The position numbers and the translations under genes are program-made. From the NCBI GenBank assembly GCA_028751875.1, contig CM054155.1, positions 585,472 through 649,471 on the forward strand: a DNA stretch of 64,000 nucleotides. The letters are read 5' to 3'. Every line of letters starts with the position of its first letter. Positions within the stretch are counted from its first letter, which is position 1. Below the pieces are notes generated by a model, which saw nothing but the letters and a program-made list of their open reading frames with translations, was not told the DNA's origin and ran no database searches. Source of the DNA: Rapana venosa. Its lineage: Eukaryota; Mollusca; Gastropoda; Neogastropoda; Muricidae. Of the stretch, positions 1 to 12,016 are shown in pieces.

Positions 1-518
1 CTCAATGAACTAAAACAATTCTGCCTAGAAAAGCATATTCCATCAAAACTCCACATACCATTCATATCTGTTTCTGAGATCTACAATTACCTGACTCACC
101 TCAAACAATCAAGTACGCGTGGTCTTGATGGAATAGATGGCAGAATACTGAAACTCTCACTCCAGTTTTTTACAACACTCTGACACATATCTATAACCTT
201 TGTCTTCATAAGAACTATTTCCCCAACGCCTTCAAAACTGCTAAGGTGATTTTCCCATCCACAAGTCGGAGACACTTCTGATCCCCCCAAATTATAGCCA
301 ATCTCTTATTTTATCTTTCCTTTCAAACCCTTGAAACATATGAATAAACACATAGTCCATCATATAGATATTAACAACTTACTTCACCCAAATCAGTCTG
401 GATTTAGAAAAAAATCACTCGTGCCATACGGCATTGACTAGTCTTGTAGACAATTGGCTGTCAAACATTAATGACAATAAATTTTGTGGAGTATTATTTG
501 TAGATTTCAAAAAAGCAT

Positions 519-944
519 TTGATACAATTGACCCCCAGACTTCTCATTAAAAAGCTAGACTTATATAATCTCTCTACAAATACTCTTGAACTTCTTGCTT
601 CTTATCTTACAAACAGGCAACAATGTGTTTCAATAGCTACGTCCACATCCACACTAAAACCCATTAATTATGGAGTACCACAGGGATCCATCTTAGGACC
701 AATTCTCTTTTCATTATACATAAATGACCTCCCTCTCCATATCAAATCTAAATGCGAACTTTTTGCTGACGACACGACCATACATACAAGCCATACTGAC
801 ATTAACTCTCTTGCAAAGACATTGCAAAATAGCACTGATGATCTTGTCAAATGGACTGAACTAAATCACATGTCTATACACCCCCAAAAAAACAAAATGC
901 AAGCTTATCAATACCAGACAAAAGCAACAAAATCTATCTCATAA
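519..944 (+). pseudogene. Reverse transcriptase core fragment of the CR1-group LINE
   Basis: This is the longest open stretch of the LINE at the left edge (141 codons). It contains GVPQGSILGPILFSLYINDL followed by the catalytic FADD motif, the palm-domain signature of non-LTR reverse transcriptases. The upstream catalytic segment (VDFKKAFDTID, about 500-530) is in another frame, so a frameshift separates the first catalytic aspartate from this block. The frame ends before the thumb and C-terminal region, whose remnants continue in other frames to about 1,500. The methionine at 519 is just the first ATG in the open stretch and not a true start. Confidence 0.85.
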
Positions 945-1578
945 ATTTTCTCCAATCCATATTGAAAAGGAAACAATAGAACAAGCCTCTCACCACAAAG
1001 TTCTAGGAGTAACAATTGATGAAAATCTCAGCTGGTACCATCACATATCCCATCTGTGCAAATACAAGCCTCAAAGAGTATACCAATTGACTATAATCAA
1101 GCATTTTCTTGACTTTCATTCAAGAAAACTATTCTTTCAAGCTTATATACAACCTCAATAGATTATGCTTTAAACCCTGGATCGCTAGTGCAAACACATA
1201 AAACATAACAAGTCTTATAAACGTGCTCTTAAACTGTTCTTCTGAAGAACACAAAATTACTAAAGGTAATATCTTCCCCTCACAAAGACAAATTAACAAA
1301 AGCAACAAATGTTAAGATAATACAGGAAACTTTTCCCTCACTGAAAGACAAGTTCCCAAAATCATTCCAAATACTGAAAAGCATGTGTCCCAATCCAAGA
1401 AAGATTTGGTCAAATCAAACTTAATTTACTCAGGCCCTGTGCTGTGGAACTCCCTGACTCGTTTAGACAACACCAATCATTAACAATCTTCAAAAGTAAT
1501 TTTTTCATCCTCTTGATGCATCAAAAATAAAAATCCACAATTGATCTGTTGGAAACAAAGTAAATATACCCTCCCTTA

Positions 1579-1765
1579 AAAAAGGTAAAGGTAAAGGAGT
1601 CCCATAACCTATAAGGTCGTAGGGGAGCGAGGCGTCAGAGACCTCACTTCTCTAGGGCCAGCATATTGAGGGCGGCACGGTCACCCATCCAACTGGTAAC
1701 CACGCTCGACGCTGCTTAACATGGCTGGGGGAAAGGGAGTGCTCCGACCACTGAGCTATCCCGTC
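1579..1765 (-). mobile_element. SINE with tRNA-like head and 5S rRNA-like segment
   Basis: On the minus strand the element starts with GGGATAGCTCAGTGGTCGGA, a tRNA A-box-like head (1,761 downward). It then carries a stretch closely resembling the internal promoter of 5S rRNA: GTTAAGCAGCGTCGAG, then TTGGATGGGTGACCG (about 1,735-1,680). A body follows, and the 3' end is CCTTTACCTTTACC plus T. It is flanked by a 10-bp target-site duplication, CCCTCCCTTA, at 1,569-1,578 and 1,766-1,775, inside the CR1-group LINE. The inserted length is 187 bp. A diverged copy lies on the plus strand near 48.3-48.6 kb. Confidence 0.85.
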
Positions 1766-1792
1766 CCCTCCCTTACATTATACCAAATTATC

Positions 1793-2426
1793 CCCCCCCC
1801 CCCTCTCTCTCTCTCTCTCCGCCCCCTCTCTCTCTCTCTCTGTCTCTGTTAAGTGTGAATGTTTTACTTGTATATCGCTATTGTGTTTTGAAAAATGACT
1901 TCTTCAAATGATTCTTCCACTATCCTACTTCTTTATAATGACTAGGACGATCTAAATGTCAAATCACAGTGATGCTAATGGTGATAGTGTTGATGAATTG
2001 AAAAATATATTCAAAAATCATATGGATTCAAAATGTACTGTCTCTCTCTCTCTCTCTCTCTACTCCCCTCTCTCTCCTCTCTCATCTCCCCTCCTCTTTT
2101 CTCTCTCTCTCTCCCTCTCTCTCCTCTCTCCTCTCTCTCCTTTTAAATTGTTTGCTTATAGATTTAATTGTGTTTTTCAATTAGTATCCTGTTTTAATGC
2201 TTTATTCAGATTTAATATTTCAGGTCTACTGCGTAAGTTTTACTGTATTTGAGATTTAGTGAATGTTGTATTTTGATATCTTTTTTGAGCGACCAATTAT
2301 GTATAGCTAATTCCAAAGTGCAGATGTCTTCTCTATGACTATACATGATATTCATAAAGATTTGATGTTGCATTGATGCATGGTGTGAGTGCGTGCGCAC
2401 GCGCGGGCGTGTGTGTTTACGTGTGT

Positions 2427-2465
<39 letters not shown>
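1793..2465. repeat. CT-rich and GT-rich low-complexity block
   Basis: Poly-C and (CT)n at 1,793-1,846, further (CT)n at 2,041-2,150 and (GT)n at 2,400-2,462 surround about 250 bp of AT-rich sequence. Open frames here on either strand are microsatellite translations (strings of Leu-Ser or Thr-His) and not genes. Confidence 0.9.
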
Positions 2466-2499
2466 GGGGATGCAAATTGCTTATACAATATTTGTTTCA

Positions 2500-2996
2500 T
2501 GTATTTTAAACTATTGCTTTTTCCCTTTCCCATAAAAGCACAAATAATTTTGACGTTTCTTTCGTTAGCCAAAATGAAACTATTTACGTGGTTTGTTCTC
2601 CTGTTTTTTAGGAGGTTTTGCTTTTTTTGGGTTTTTTTGCTTTGGGTTTGGGGTTGTTGTTTTTTTAGGGGGACTATTCGGTTGCCTTCTCCCCTTGTTG
2701 TTGTTCCCTGCTTTTGTTTTGCTCTTGGTTCTCGCAATTTTTCGGTTGTTTCTGTGTTTTCTGTTCTTTCTTTCTTACTTGTTGCTACTTTTTTTTTCTC
2801 TCTCTCTTCGGTGATTTTTGTGGGGATTTTTTTTGCATATATTTTTCCCGTATACTGTGTAAGTGTATTGCTATGGGCTTTATTTTATTTTATTATCATA
2901 TATATCCTTAAGGGCGGGGACTGGATGTAAAAAAGCACATGGGTGCTTATTCATTATCCTCGAAATAAAAGAATTTGTCATTGTCATTGTCATTGT
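2500..2996 (+). repeat. T/G-rich dispersed repeat, tail family copy 1
   Basis: A T- and G-rich body ends with GGATGTAAAAAAGCACATG (about 2,922), a GTGCTTATTCATTATCCTCG segment, AATAAAAGAATTTG and then (TCATTG)n running into CT repeats. The same 3' end recurs at about 15.46, 24.70, 60.21, 60.86 and 62.70 kb on the plus strand, and at 46.44 and 63.72 kb on the minus strand. AAAGCAC and GTGCTT form a small hairpin. No coding capacity. It behaves like a SINE or non-autonomous retroelement. Confidence 0.8.
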
Positions 2997-4660
2997 CTCT
3001 CTGTCACGCTCCTTAAGGGATTGTGGTTAACCCCCCACCCGTTCCCACTATCTTCCCGACAACAACACACACAGAACACAGAAGAAAGGTCCCAGACTTT
3101 ACTTTCCAAAAATCAAAACAGTCACATCAGACAAACACTTAAACCCCTTTCACACACACACAGATTCAACGTCCAATCAAACAAGTCCTAACTAAATAAT
3201 TCCCTCCCCTCTTCTGCACAGTTCTGAAACCTGCTTGAGGAATGTTCCCCTCACAGTCACAACTCGGGTTTCCAAGCACTATCACCGTGGGGTAGCCCAG
3301 GCAGACTGAAATCCTCAAGGAGGTTCATGGGTGGACAGGGCAGCAGCGAGAAGGGAAATGGGTCGTGGGGGGAAAAGAGGTGGATCCAGGGGATAAAGGT
3401 ACAGAGGGTCAAGGACAAGCCGTCGGCGACTCCTCAGGGCACACCGGGCTGCACCCTCTCCAGGTACGACTCCACTGCTGGAGGCACCCACAGGACCCTG
3501 GAACAGGCAATATTTGCCGTTCCTCAGCATATACACATAACTAGCGCTAAGGTAACTAGGGTTATTTCCCTTGCGTCCTCCAGGTTGACAATTTGTCTAT
3601 TCAGCCCCAAACTCCACCACCATATATCCCCAAGGAATCATTTACATTCGCAATCTAAATCAGGTCTAATGTAAACTCTATAATTATGTTCAAATACAGT
3701 TAAGTTAAAATGCTTTAAAAATATTCTTCCACAAGAGAATTGTTATACAAAACCAATAATCACACACAGCCGCTTAATATGCAAAATTGCACTAAATCCC
3801 AAGTCACTCAGGACTCACCCATATCAATTAACCTTAAGAAATATGAGTGTTCTAAACACTAGTGAGAACTCTCTAGACAAAACATTAGCATTTAAAAGTA
3901 TATATTAAAGAATGTATCCTATCGTTCACTAAAGGAGAAACCTTAGCCTACACAATAGACCATAAACCTAAAGACAGAATAATAAAACATTCTACATTAA
4001 TTTATTCAAGAACCAACCATCCAAGCACTGCACTGACACAAGACACTCAACAACCACCACAACCGCACAATGAACCATCACAGAACTCAACATACTACGA
4101 GAAAAACCCCACCTCTCACTGAGAAAAAACAAGGGCACCCTGCACCCGGGAAAACGTTGACACAAGGGACAGCAAAACGAAGAACGTAACTGGTTCTCAA
4201 CCCCTAAACCACTGAAAGAGCGCCCCCTCGCTCTCCAAAGGGGAGACACAACCCCAAAGGGAATACGGTGCACTTCGCACCTCGAGGAAGAGGTTACGGG
4301 ACGGACACCGTAACAACAAAGAACGAGAGGGAAGACGGGTTCACGGGACCTGAACCACTCCAAACTGCTCCCCCCTGCCTAAAAAAAAAACACAAACACG
4401 GGGCGCCCAACACCCCGCGGAAGGGTGACCACCCACTTCAGCCAAAGACTGAATCTCGTCCCCTCACTAAATCAAGACTCCTCCTATTTAAAGCGCTGCT
4501 ACCACGATGAGCAAACCCAACCACGACCAGAACTTCACAAAAGCAACCTGCACCAAATTGCGAAAAAAAGGGAATGTGCTGCCACTAAGCTGGATTCACC
4601 AGACTGACACCATTACCTCAACACCTTTTGATTATGCCGACAGTTTAGCACATTTTATTG
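2997..4660. other. Unassigned single-copy-looking sequence
   Basis: I recognise no gene, RNA or repeat family here. Open frames up to 123 codons exist on both strands but are proline/arginine-rich, lack any family motif and overlap one another. TATTTAAA at about 4,488 is the only TATA-like string noted and nothing downstream supports a promoter. It could be part of an LTR or an old transposon. Confidence 0.4.
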
Positions 4661-5017
4661 TTAATATATAAATTTCTTAAAACAAGTGAAAATTTAAAAA
4701 AAAAAAAGAAAAAAGCTTCCAAATTTGGTAAACTCCTTACACAAAAAAAAAAATTTAAAAAGGAGAGTGCACGGTTCGCATATTTCTGCACGCATTCCGT
4801 GCAAACCCGTGCTTTTTCTTTCTCTGGGTGTCGGGGTGCTAGTGCTTTCTGTGTTTACATGCCATTTTTCATGCGTTTTGAGAATTATATTCATATTTTT
4901 TGTTTTGTTTTGTTTTTTTACAAACAAAAAGCATTATCTTTAACCACAAAAACCACCCTCTCTCCCCCCCTCTCTCATTTTTTCTCCCCCCCCCTCCCCC
5001 TCTCTCCTCTCTCTCCT

Positions 5018-5053
<36 letters not shown>

Positions 5054-5204
5054 CACACACACACACAATGTTAGTGTTCATTTTATGCTTTATTGATTTT
5101 TTTCTCTTTTTGAATGGGGGATTAGGCTAATTAATTACATGACGTTCAATTGTACGAGTACATAAAGAATATTGATGGGGATCCTGTGCTGCCCTTTTGG
5201 GAAT
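4661..5204. repeat. Homopolymer-rich and CA/CT-rich block with repeat-family piece
   Basis: This block has A-runs (4,697-4,760), a CT/C block (4,958-5,018), (CA)n (5,020-5,068) and then about 130 bp related to the TTTATTTCATTATCATGAC-type repeat seen at 55.5, 59.8, 61.7 and 62.0 kb. The base runs look inflated compared with the sister copies, as in poorly polished long-read sequence. Confidence 0.6.
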
Positions 5205-7989
5205 TATATATTTTGTATTTAAAACACACACACACCACACACACACACACACACACCAAAACACACACACTCCTCTCCTCCTCCTCTCCTCCCTCTCTCT
5301 CCCTCTCTCTCCTGACCCTTTAAAAATTTGACTTTTTCTTTCTTTTTTTTCCTTTTTTTTAATGGTGGGGGGATGGGGATTGATTTATTTTATTGTCATG
5401 ACATAATTTAACGGTATAATCAAAAGATGTTGATGGGTCTGTATGATAGGGAAAAAGGGGGGTCAACTCAACATTTTTTGTTTATCCAAAACCAGGGAAC
5501 TTTTGGCCGATTTGGGTTTTCCCCCATCGAACCCAAAAATTGCATAGTTTTATAAAAAACAAAAGCATTTTACCTTTACCCCCCCCTTTTTTCCCCATCT
5601 CTCTACTAAAACGAAAGTAAAATTTAATTTTTTTTTTGATGGGTAAAACTTAAAAAAATTTTGGGGGAATTTATGCAAAACAATATCTTATCAAGAACTT
5701 GTAAAAACTTTATTAACAACTTGTCAAGAAGTTATTAACAACACACTTATCAATAACTAATCAAGAACTTGACAAGGAACTTATTAACATCTTATTATCA
5801 ACATCGTTATCAAGAACTTGCTATGAACTTATTAACAACTAATACAAGCACTTATCAAACTAAAACATGAACTATATTAAGAACTTGTCAAGAACTAAAC
5901 AAGTCCCCATCACAACTTGTCAAGAACAACAACAATTATTTTACACAAAAATATATGATAAAGATAGACAACATGAATTTGCGAACGAACTTATTGTTGA
6001 TGACATCTCTGGTTTCTAGTCCAGAAGAAATAACAGATGAGAAGAACTAACTGGATAAGAAGGAGAAGTTGTACTCTCTTGCTGCTGTTGGGTAAAACAA
6101 AGCATTACTTAGGAACACTACTATAACAGTTTGAAAAGGTCATGCAGTTATCACCAAAGACATTATTAAGTCTTTTAAATAGGTATGAATCTCTTCTTGG
6201 AGCAAAGATAGTGAAAACCCTAGGGCATACTGTTATTGTACTATATGCTAAAGCAACAAGTAGGGTCTTAATGTGGACTAGAAGCTGACTTGGCATATGA
6301 CCTCTCACAAGATCCTATTTTTTCCTAGAACGCGGGAAGACACTTGCCATGCGATATGTATTATACCGTGTTTGGCTCACTGTTAGCACCAAAGGTAGCT
6401 GCTATGATGAATAACTATAAAACATACATAAATTTAACCACAAAAGAAAGATGGAGGAACCAGAACACAGGCCACGAACCAACAGGAAACACAGGAGAAT
6501 GTCAGAACAGAGCAACCCTCCCTTTCACAAGTGACATCGTAACAAAGAACCTGGGAGAGTTTTGAAAGCCTGCAAGAGGTTAGCAAGAATGGAATCGACA
6601 GAAAAAACTTAGCAACCCAAGCAAAGCAAAAGATCTTATCTGAGAAACATGTAGAAAAACAGATTGTCCTATAGGAAACACAGAAAAAAAGACACAGCAA
6701 CCACCAAAAACAAAACATTCAGTCTTACTTAATATATGATAACACTAAGGGAATTGGGTTATTACAGCTATAGAGTATGGAGCAGCAAAGCAACCAGCAA
6801 GACAAGAAACCACAGAAGAACAAAAGCCAAAACCACAACACAGCCACAAACCATTGCAAAGCCAAAACACAGTCTCTGAACAACGATCCATTCAATATGT
6901 ATTAATAGATATAAATAAATAATTTATACTTATAGTAGAAAATGAGTACAGAAAAGACTGTAGTCAATCGGTCTACCACGCTGCGTTATTGCATATAGTG
7001 TCGCTATACTATTAGGAAAGAGTCTTCTAAAAATGAGGCTGCTGATTTATAAAACTAGACTTAGAAGACAGCGCCGGCTAGTTGTGGTTTAACAGCATCT
7101 ATTGCTACAAAAGACTTCTTGGTAAAGCAGAATCTTTCCAGAAAATTAAGTCCATAAATAGAAAATGGCTTCTTAGTGATGCTGGTTGGTGTGCTGTAAT
7201 AACGAACTTGCTTTTACAGGCAGCAACTACTACTTGTTTTTCTAAACTTCATATACAGACGTAGCAAGGAAGAGACATGATAAGCAATAAACAACTGAAA
7301 CCAGGAGCACAGCAGAATACGAAAGAGGACAAAGAATTGCTCAGTTAGACATTATTAATGAAAAACTTCGTGAACAAGGACATGCGCAAAAACATTTTCT
7401 GATGTTGACACTGCAATAAAAGAGTCCAACATTGTGACTGGCAAACAAATCATCTCCTATTTACTAAGCCACAGCTTCGTGATAAAATCAACCACTGAAA
7501 CCCAGAAACCAGGCGAGATATGCTTTTATTGTGGTGGGCATGACAATAGTAATATTTTCTTACACAGAAAGGATGGTTTAACCAACATCAATTTTACTTA
7601 TTATATTAGAACAAATGATGCTAAACTACACTAAGATCTAACTAACTACTACAACACCAAAAGGGTACTGGAAAGGACAGGCAGCTAGTAATAAACAGAG
7701 CATTGCACGAGGTAAGTTCTGAAGTAGCAAAGAAGTGGCTGTCAAACAAGCAATATGGCAAGATCTTTTACCTGCACCAAGGGCGCATTAATAGACCCCG
7801 CCTTCATCAACTTGAACCCAAATGATACTCCCCACAAATAGTACCTTTATACTTACCACATGACACAACACAAAGACAAGAGGTATAATTAATGCTCTTA
7901 CTGTAGTGGACGTAGCTCTAGGTATAAAGAGGCAGAGCCCCTTACTGAAAAGAGTGCCACCGTCCGCAACTGCAGTTTCTTTGCAAGAT
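5205..7989 (+). repeat. Direct duplication, copy 1 (flanks the viral relic on the left)
   Basis: Matches 21,568-24,352 at a constant offset of 16,363 bp. From about 5,700 to 7,989 I see no indel and essentially no mismatch (for example AAAAACT here versus AAGAACT near 5,706). From 5,205 to about 5,700 this copy is a noisy version of the other, with many homopolymer-length differences. Divergence is abrupt after GCAAGATAT: here CTATAGG follows, while copy 2 continues into a dispersed-repeat tail. It contains no complete gene. Short plus-strand coding-looking fragments (6,344-6,565; 7,082-7,264; 7,434-7,634, the last with a CFYCGG cysteine pair) are unidentified. Confidence 0.9.
5685..5930 (+). 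repeat. Degenerate short-repeat cluster (TCAAGAACTTG type), copy 1
   Basis: Irregularly spaced variants of TTATCAAGAACTTG and AACTTATTAACAAC recur about ten times. The core TCAAGAACTTG is partly palindromic (CAAGaaCTTG). The same cluster occurs at about 22,048-22,293. It lies at the edge of the viral relic, where replication-origin or terminal repeats could sit, but nothing proves that. Confidence 0.65.
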
Positions 7990-8949
7990 ATCTATAGGTC
8001 GGGGCCCACTAAAATATCCCAGACTTATGCATGCGATGATGGTAAAAGAGTTTAACGGAGCATTTAAACAGTTGTACTAAGCAGACTGAGTATCATAAAA
8101 AGAGGTATACCAGGCAACCACAGATCTCAACACTGGTTAAAAGTTTTAACAATAAAAGCAGTTTAGCAGAAAGACTGTATTGCATATCAGTACCACCAAG
8201 AAATCATGAACCCAAGGCACACGAAATACCAGAGTGGGTAAGAAGACTGCCTGCCAGTATTTGAGAGCAATGAACTCTGAATAACTAAAGCCACAGGGTA
8301 TAAACCTGTGGACGCTATCAAACATAAACAATACAGCAGCACAACCAAACAACACCTTTCTAAGCAACACACTATTACCTTTGGTAAGAAACTGAGATAT
8401 CAGTAATGCTCCGGAGAGCTGAAGCCAGCGACAGTCAACAAACGAGCAACAATCCCATCTGGAGCATAAGGACCCTTTACCGAAATAAAAAAATTGTGGA
8501 GAAATGGATCCTCCTATTTATTATTTGTCATTACCTGCACCACACGGGCTTTTGTTAAGAGGCATGCAGTAGTAGCCACCTAATACTGACCCGCTTCAGT
8601 AAGGAAGCTACTATTTTCATCAAAGTAGTGCCTGTATGTCTCATCTAACTGTTTTTTGTTACTAACCACTTATGGGAACCTCTTTGAAATACTGAAGTGG
8701 GTTGTACACTCTCTCATCAAACTAACAACTCCTAGAATATTATTTAGCACCTCTTTTTTGTACCTGATCAATTTATTTCACTTTGCCTCACCTAAGTCGT
8801 TCTAGAAATCAGCACTGAAAAAGCAGAGTCGTGGCCATTTGTACCACTACCATAGTATTTGATAAAGAGTAAACAATCCATTGTGAGTCTCAATAATCAA
8901 ATTTTAACCACGTATAATAAATGTTAAAAAATTAATTAATTAATTACTT
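7990..8949 (+). pseudogene. Decayed viral-element region; possible integrase trace
   Basis: Broken coding-looking sequence between the duplicated block and the DNA polymerase gene. Around 8,034-8,080 on the plus strand, DDGK and then, after a frameshift, EFNGAFKQL resembles the second catalytic-aspartate region of retroviral-type integrases found in Polintons. I cannot see the first aspartate or the catalytic glutamate in a convincing context, so this is only a hint. On the minus strand 8,146-8,372 has hydrophobic frames with no recognisable family. Confidence 0.25.
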
Positions 8950-11900
8950 TGTTCCCCAGTGTCCAAGTGCTTATATGCACTGGTGAAGAATATACTCGTT
9001 TTGTATCCAGCAATCAATTCTTTTTTCTAACCACAGTTGTGTTGATTTGGTGCCAGGGTTTAAGCAGAACTTTGGGTGTCATGATGAAATACTCTACCTA
9101 CCGTTCAAAGAAAGGGCCTCTTTGTAGTTATCATGACTGATAGCTTGTTTTGAACCACCTGTTTTGCCAACAACCTTTTGCCTTTTTTATAACACCTGTC
9201 TGTCTTGCAACACTATAATCATGGCCCTCAAGCCCAACATATTCTTTTGATAATAGTGCCGTTCATCTCTCATCCTTCATCTTACCAATAACTTTATTGT
9301 TTACTGATGTATGCAAGGACCTTCCCCTTTTGGATAATCACTGTGTCATACCATGACTCTGATCCTAGTAGCCACGATCCTCTACAAGGTCTTTGTAATA
9401 TCTTCTAGTTGTATGTCTAGATAAAGAGTCTGTGTCCTGTGTACAAGACCCTTACAGCAGGATGTTTTAGCTTGAAGTAATCATACACGAACACCAACAT
9501 CAAACAGCTTTGACAGGCCCAGCAGCACTAAACCAATGAATACTGGTTTGTCTAGTTTAACCTGCAACTTCTTCATCATGATGGCCATACAGACAGACAG
9601 AAATTGCCTGTAGTCTTGATAGCTTGGCTCTTGATGTTAGCTTTATGGCTTCGTTTCTTTTGTGACTAATCTAAAATCTTTTCTTTTTGTGTGGGTTCTC
9701 ATTGTTTTTAAACCAAAGCAAGCTGTTGTTCATAGAGCTTGAAGTAATCCTTTTTCCTGCTGCATCGTTTGCCTATCGTTCTCCGATCAGTGTTCATCAA
9801 GTGTAAGGTTTCATGAATTGCTCTTGGTCAAACACAATGATAACGATGAACAGCAGTAAGAATTAACCCATGCCTTAGTAGAAACGTAGCAGTCTGTAGT
9901 GACAAAAATACTTGCTTTGTCCATTTAAGTTTGGTACAAGCTTTGGTGGTTCTTTTGGAGATGTTTTGAGCCTTTCTGCAGCATTGGTAGTCATTGTGCC
10001 GCATCATGTAGTTCAGGGGGAATAACAAAATCTACTTCTAATCAACATAGTTCGTGATTTCAGGCATCATTGTGACACGCATATTATAGATCTCATCACA
10101 GCAAAAGGCCCATTAAAACAACATGAAAGTTTCTTAGTGGTAAGATGACTGACCACTTCGCCCAACCAGCAGATTGTTTGCGTCCAAGTACACAATGTAG
10201 TTAGAAGATTTTCTAGGATCATAGTCCTTCTAAATATTTTTGTTGGCCTTACAGTAATTGTGATGCCAACTGATTCCAACCACGCAACCATCCTCATCAT
10301 TGGGCGCCATTGGCAGGTCAACAACAAATCAATCCCACTCCCCAGTAACTTCAAAGAAAAGCATCCCAAGACATTCCTGGTGCGTGATATAGTGGTGATT
10401 GGTCTAGTCCATAATGATTTCATTTCCGGTCTTTCTGTAGATTTCTCAAAGACATCAGCAAGCAAACAAACATGCATTCACAAGTAGATACGATCATGGT
10501 ATACCCCATCGTTCGGAAGCACTGCACCTTTTGCCATGCCCACTGAGCATTGCTGATGAGTCATCATCACATGTATTCCTTTGCCTTACAATCTGCTGAA
10601 GAACAAAATGCTTCTTTTGGAGGCAGCACTTCTTCATCAAAGCTTTCCCATGATCCATGTACTCATAAGGAAGACAACCTTTTCGCACGAGCATGGTGTC
10701 GAAGTATTTTTCCTGTAAAATTGAGCAAGTACTCAGTGGATGAAGACAAGACTATAAGATCCCATCAGATGTTGTGCAGAAATCAAAGAAGGATAAGCTA
10801 TGTCAGTGGAAAAGCAGGTACTTCTCTGATGACTTGAGCAATGCAGTAAGCCTTAAACTCATCAGTTACTGCCTGCATGATTAGTGTGATCGAGCCTCTT
10901 AGATGAAAGAAGACTGGCCAGCTTCCATGTTTTTGGGAACTACCTTTAGTTTTAGATTACACATACAATGTGCTGCTCCACGAAACTTACCACTGATGAG
11001 GTCATGATCCTCTGACTGTGACTCGTCTGCCAGCGGATTAACCACAAAATCCAGCAATGTGTGGCAGAAGCATACTGTTCCTGGTCTTCTTCCTGTCATA
11101 ATGACTCTTTGTAGGTTAGCTGTTGAGAGTAGTGGTTAGATTCGCTTTCATGTGTTCAAAAAAAGCATAGGAGAGCCCTGCGCTGTTCCTCTATACAAAA
11201 CTGTCTCTGAGTGGCTCCATCCGATCAACAACAACATAAGCAAAGAACAGACTTTATGAATACTGATAAGACTGTTTTTAGGCACTTGTTTCCGGTGCTT
11301 GGCCTTTGGTAGGCACAATGATAGACTCAAAGTCAGCATACCACTACATATGGGACTCTTTTGTAGCTTTTTTATATCTGAAGTACACCTTGCATCCTGC
11401 TTTGTATTACAAGTTCAGTGATTGCCTTCCGTCTCACTCCTTACAAGTTTTCTGTGTTTGTCTGCTGCTTGTAATGAGGGTAAAAGAACCAAGCATCGTC
11501 TGCAAAACTCTTTCTTCTGTTTATGCTTTGTTGCCTGTGCAAGAGGTCTACATGGTTCTTATCAGGATTACCTATTGTGGGAGACCTTTTTGAGATCCTA
11601 AGTGGTCTTAGCCCACAAGAAGTATTACAGCCCTCATCTTCCCAGTGTACACAATCCACACTTGATGTGGGTTAGTTCCTCAAACTTGTCAAATGCTCCT
11701 AACAGCCACAGGAAAGTCAATGCCGGTAAAGACAAAGCTGTTTACAATGTTCATGATATTTTGAAACTCTCTCTGCATTCTTTGTTACATGAAACAGTAT
11801 AATAGCCAGCACACACCACAAAAAACACTGTCATCTTTGTTTTTCTGAATGTTCAGCACAGCACGTTTTGCTACAACTTCAGGGGGCAAGGGAATGTATC

Positions 11901-11950
11901 TTCTTCCAACAATGGATGAAACTTTGTTTGCTTTAGTTCTATGCAAGAAA
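8950..11950 (-). pseudogene. Protein-primed family-B DNA polymerase (Polinton/adintovirus type), frame-broken
   Basis: Read on the minus strand, the hallmarks appear in the right order but in changing frames. An N-terminal conserved block lies at about 11,600-11,930. The exonuclease I motif YADFES is at 11,322-11,340. A zinc-finger-like segment with GKFRGAAH is at about 10,975-11,000. A cysteine-poor spacer with KGCLPYEYMD is at about 10,655-10,690, and LLADVFE at about 10,445-10,465. Motif A, YLDANNL, is at about 10,170-10,195. Motif C, DTDS, is at about 9,425-9,437. The roughly 3 kb length fits a full-size enzyme of about 1,000 residues. In these elements it copies the linear genome from a terminal protein. 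Many frameshifts and stops make this copy non-functional. The family call is strong; exact ends are estimates. Confidence 0.85.
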
Positions 11951-12016
11951 CCTAACGCAACCTGTCCATCCTGACCCCTCCTTCTTGCAGTTTCTGCTGC
12001 AACTCAAAGTTGCGCA

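Larger units (their letters stand above)
1..1800 (+). mobile_element. CR1-group non-LTR retrotransposon, 5'-truncated and decayed
   Basis: The left end of the window lies inside a LINE read on the plus strand. In order it shows the pre-RT motif STRGLDGIDGRILKLS (about 112-160), an NQSGF motif (about 391), a frame-broken RT core, and a 3' untranslated region that ends near 1,800 against a CT microsatellite. Several frameshifts and stops separate these pieces, so it is not active. The same family recurs at 12.9-14.06 kb (near-parallel sequence) and, in better shape, at 56.2-59.7 kb. A SINE interrupts its 3' end at 1,579-1,765. Clade assignment rests on the motif style only. Confidence 0.85.

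Noticed and set aside
1675..1765. Possible tRNA or 5S rRNA gene
   Set aside because: Only part of each molecule is present, they are fused, and the piece is flanked by a target-site duplication with a SINE 3' end.
2373..2930. 185-codon hydrophobic frame resembling a membrane protein
   Set aside because: Phe/Leu/Val-rich translation of a T/G-rich dispersed repeat; the same type recurs in every copy of that repeat.
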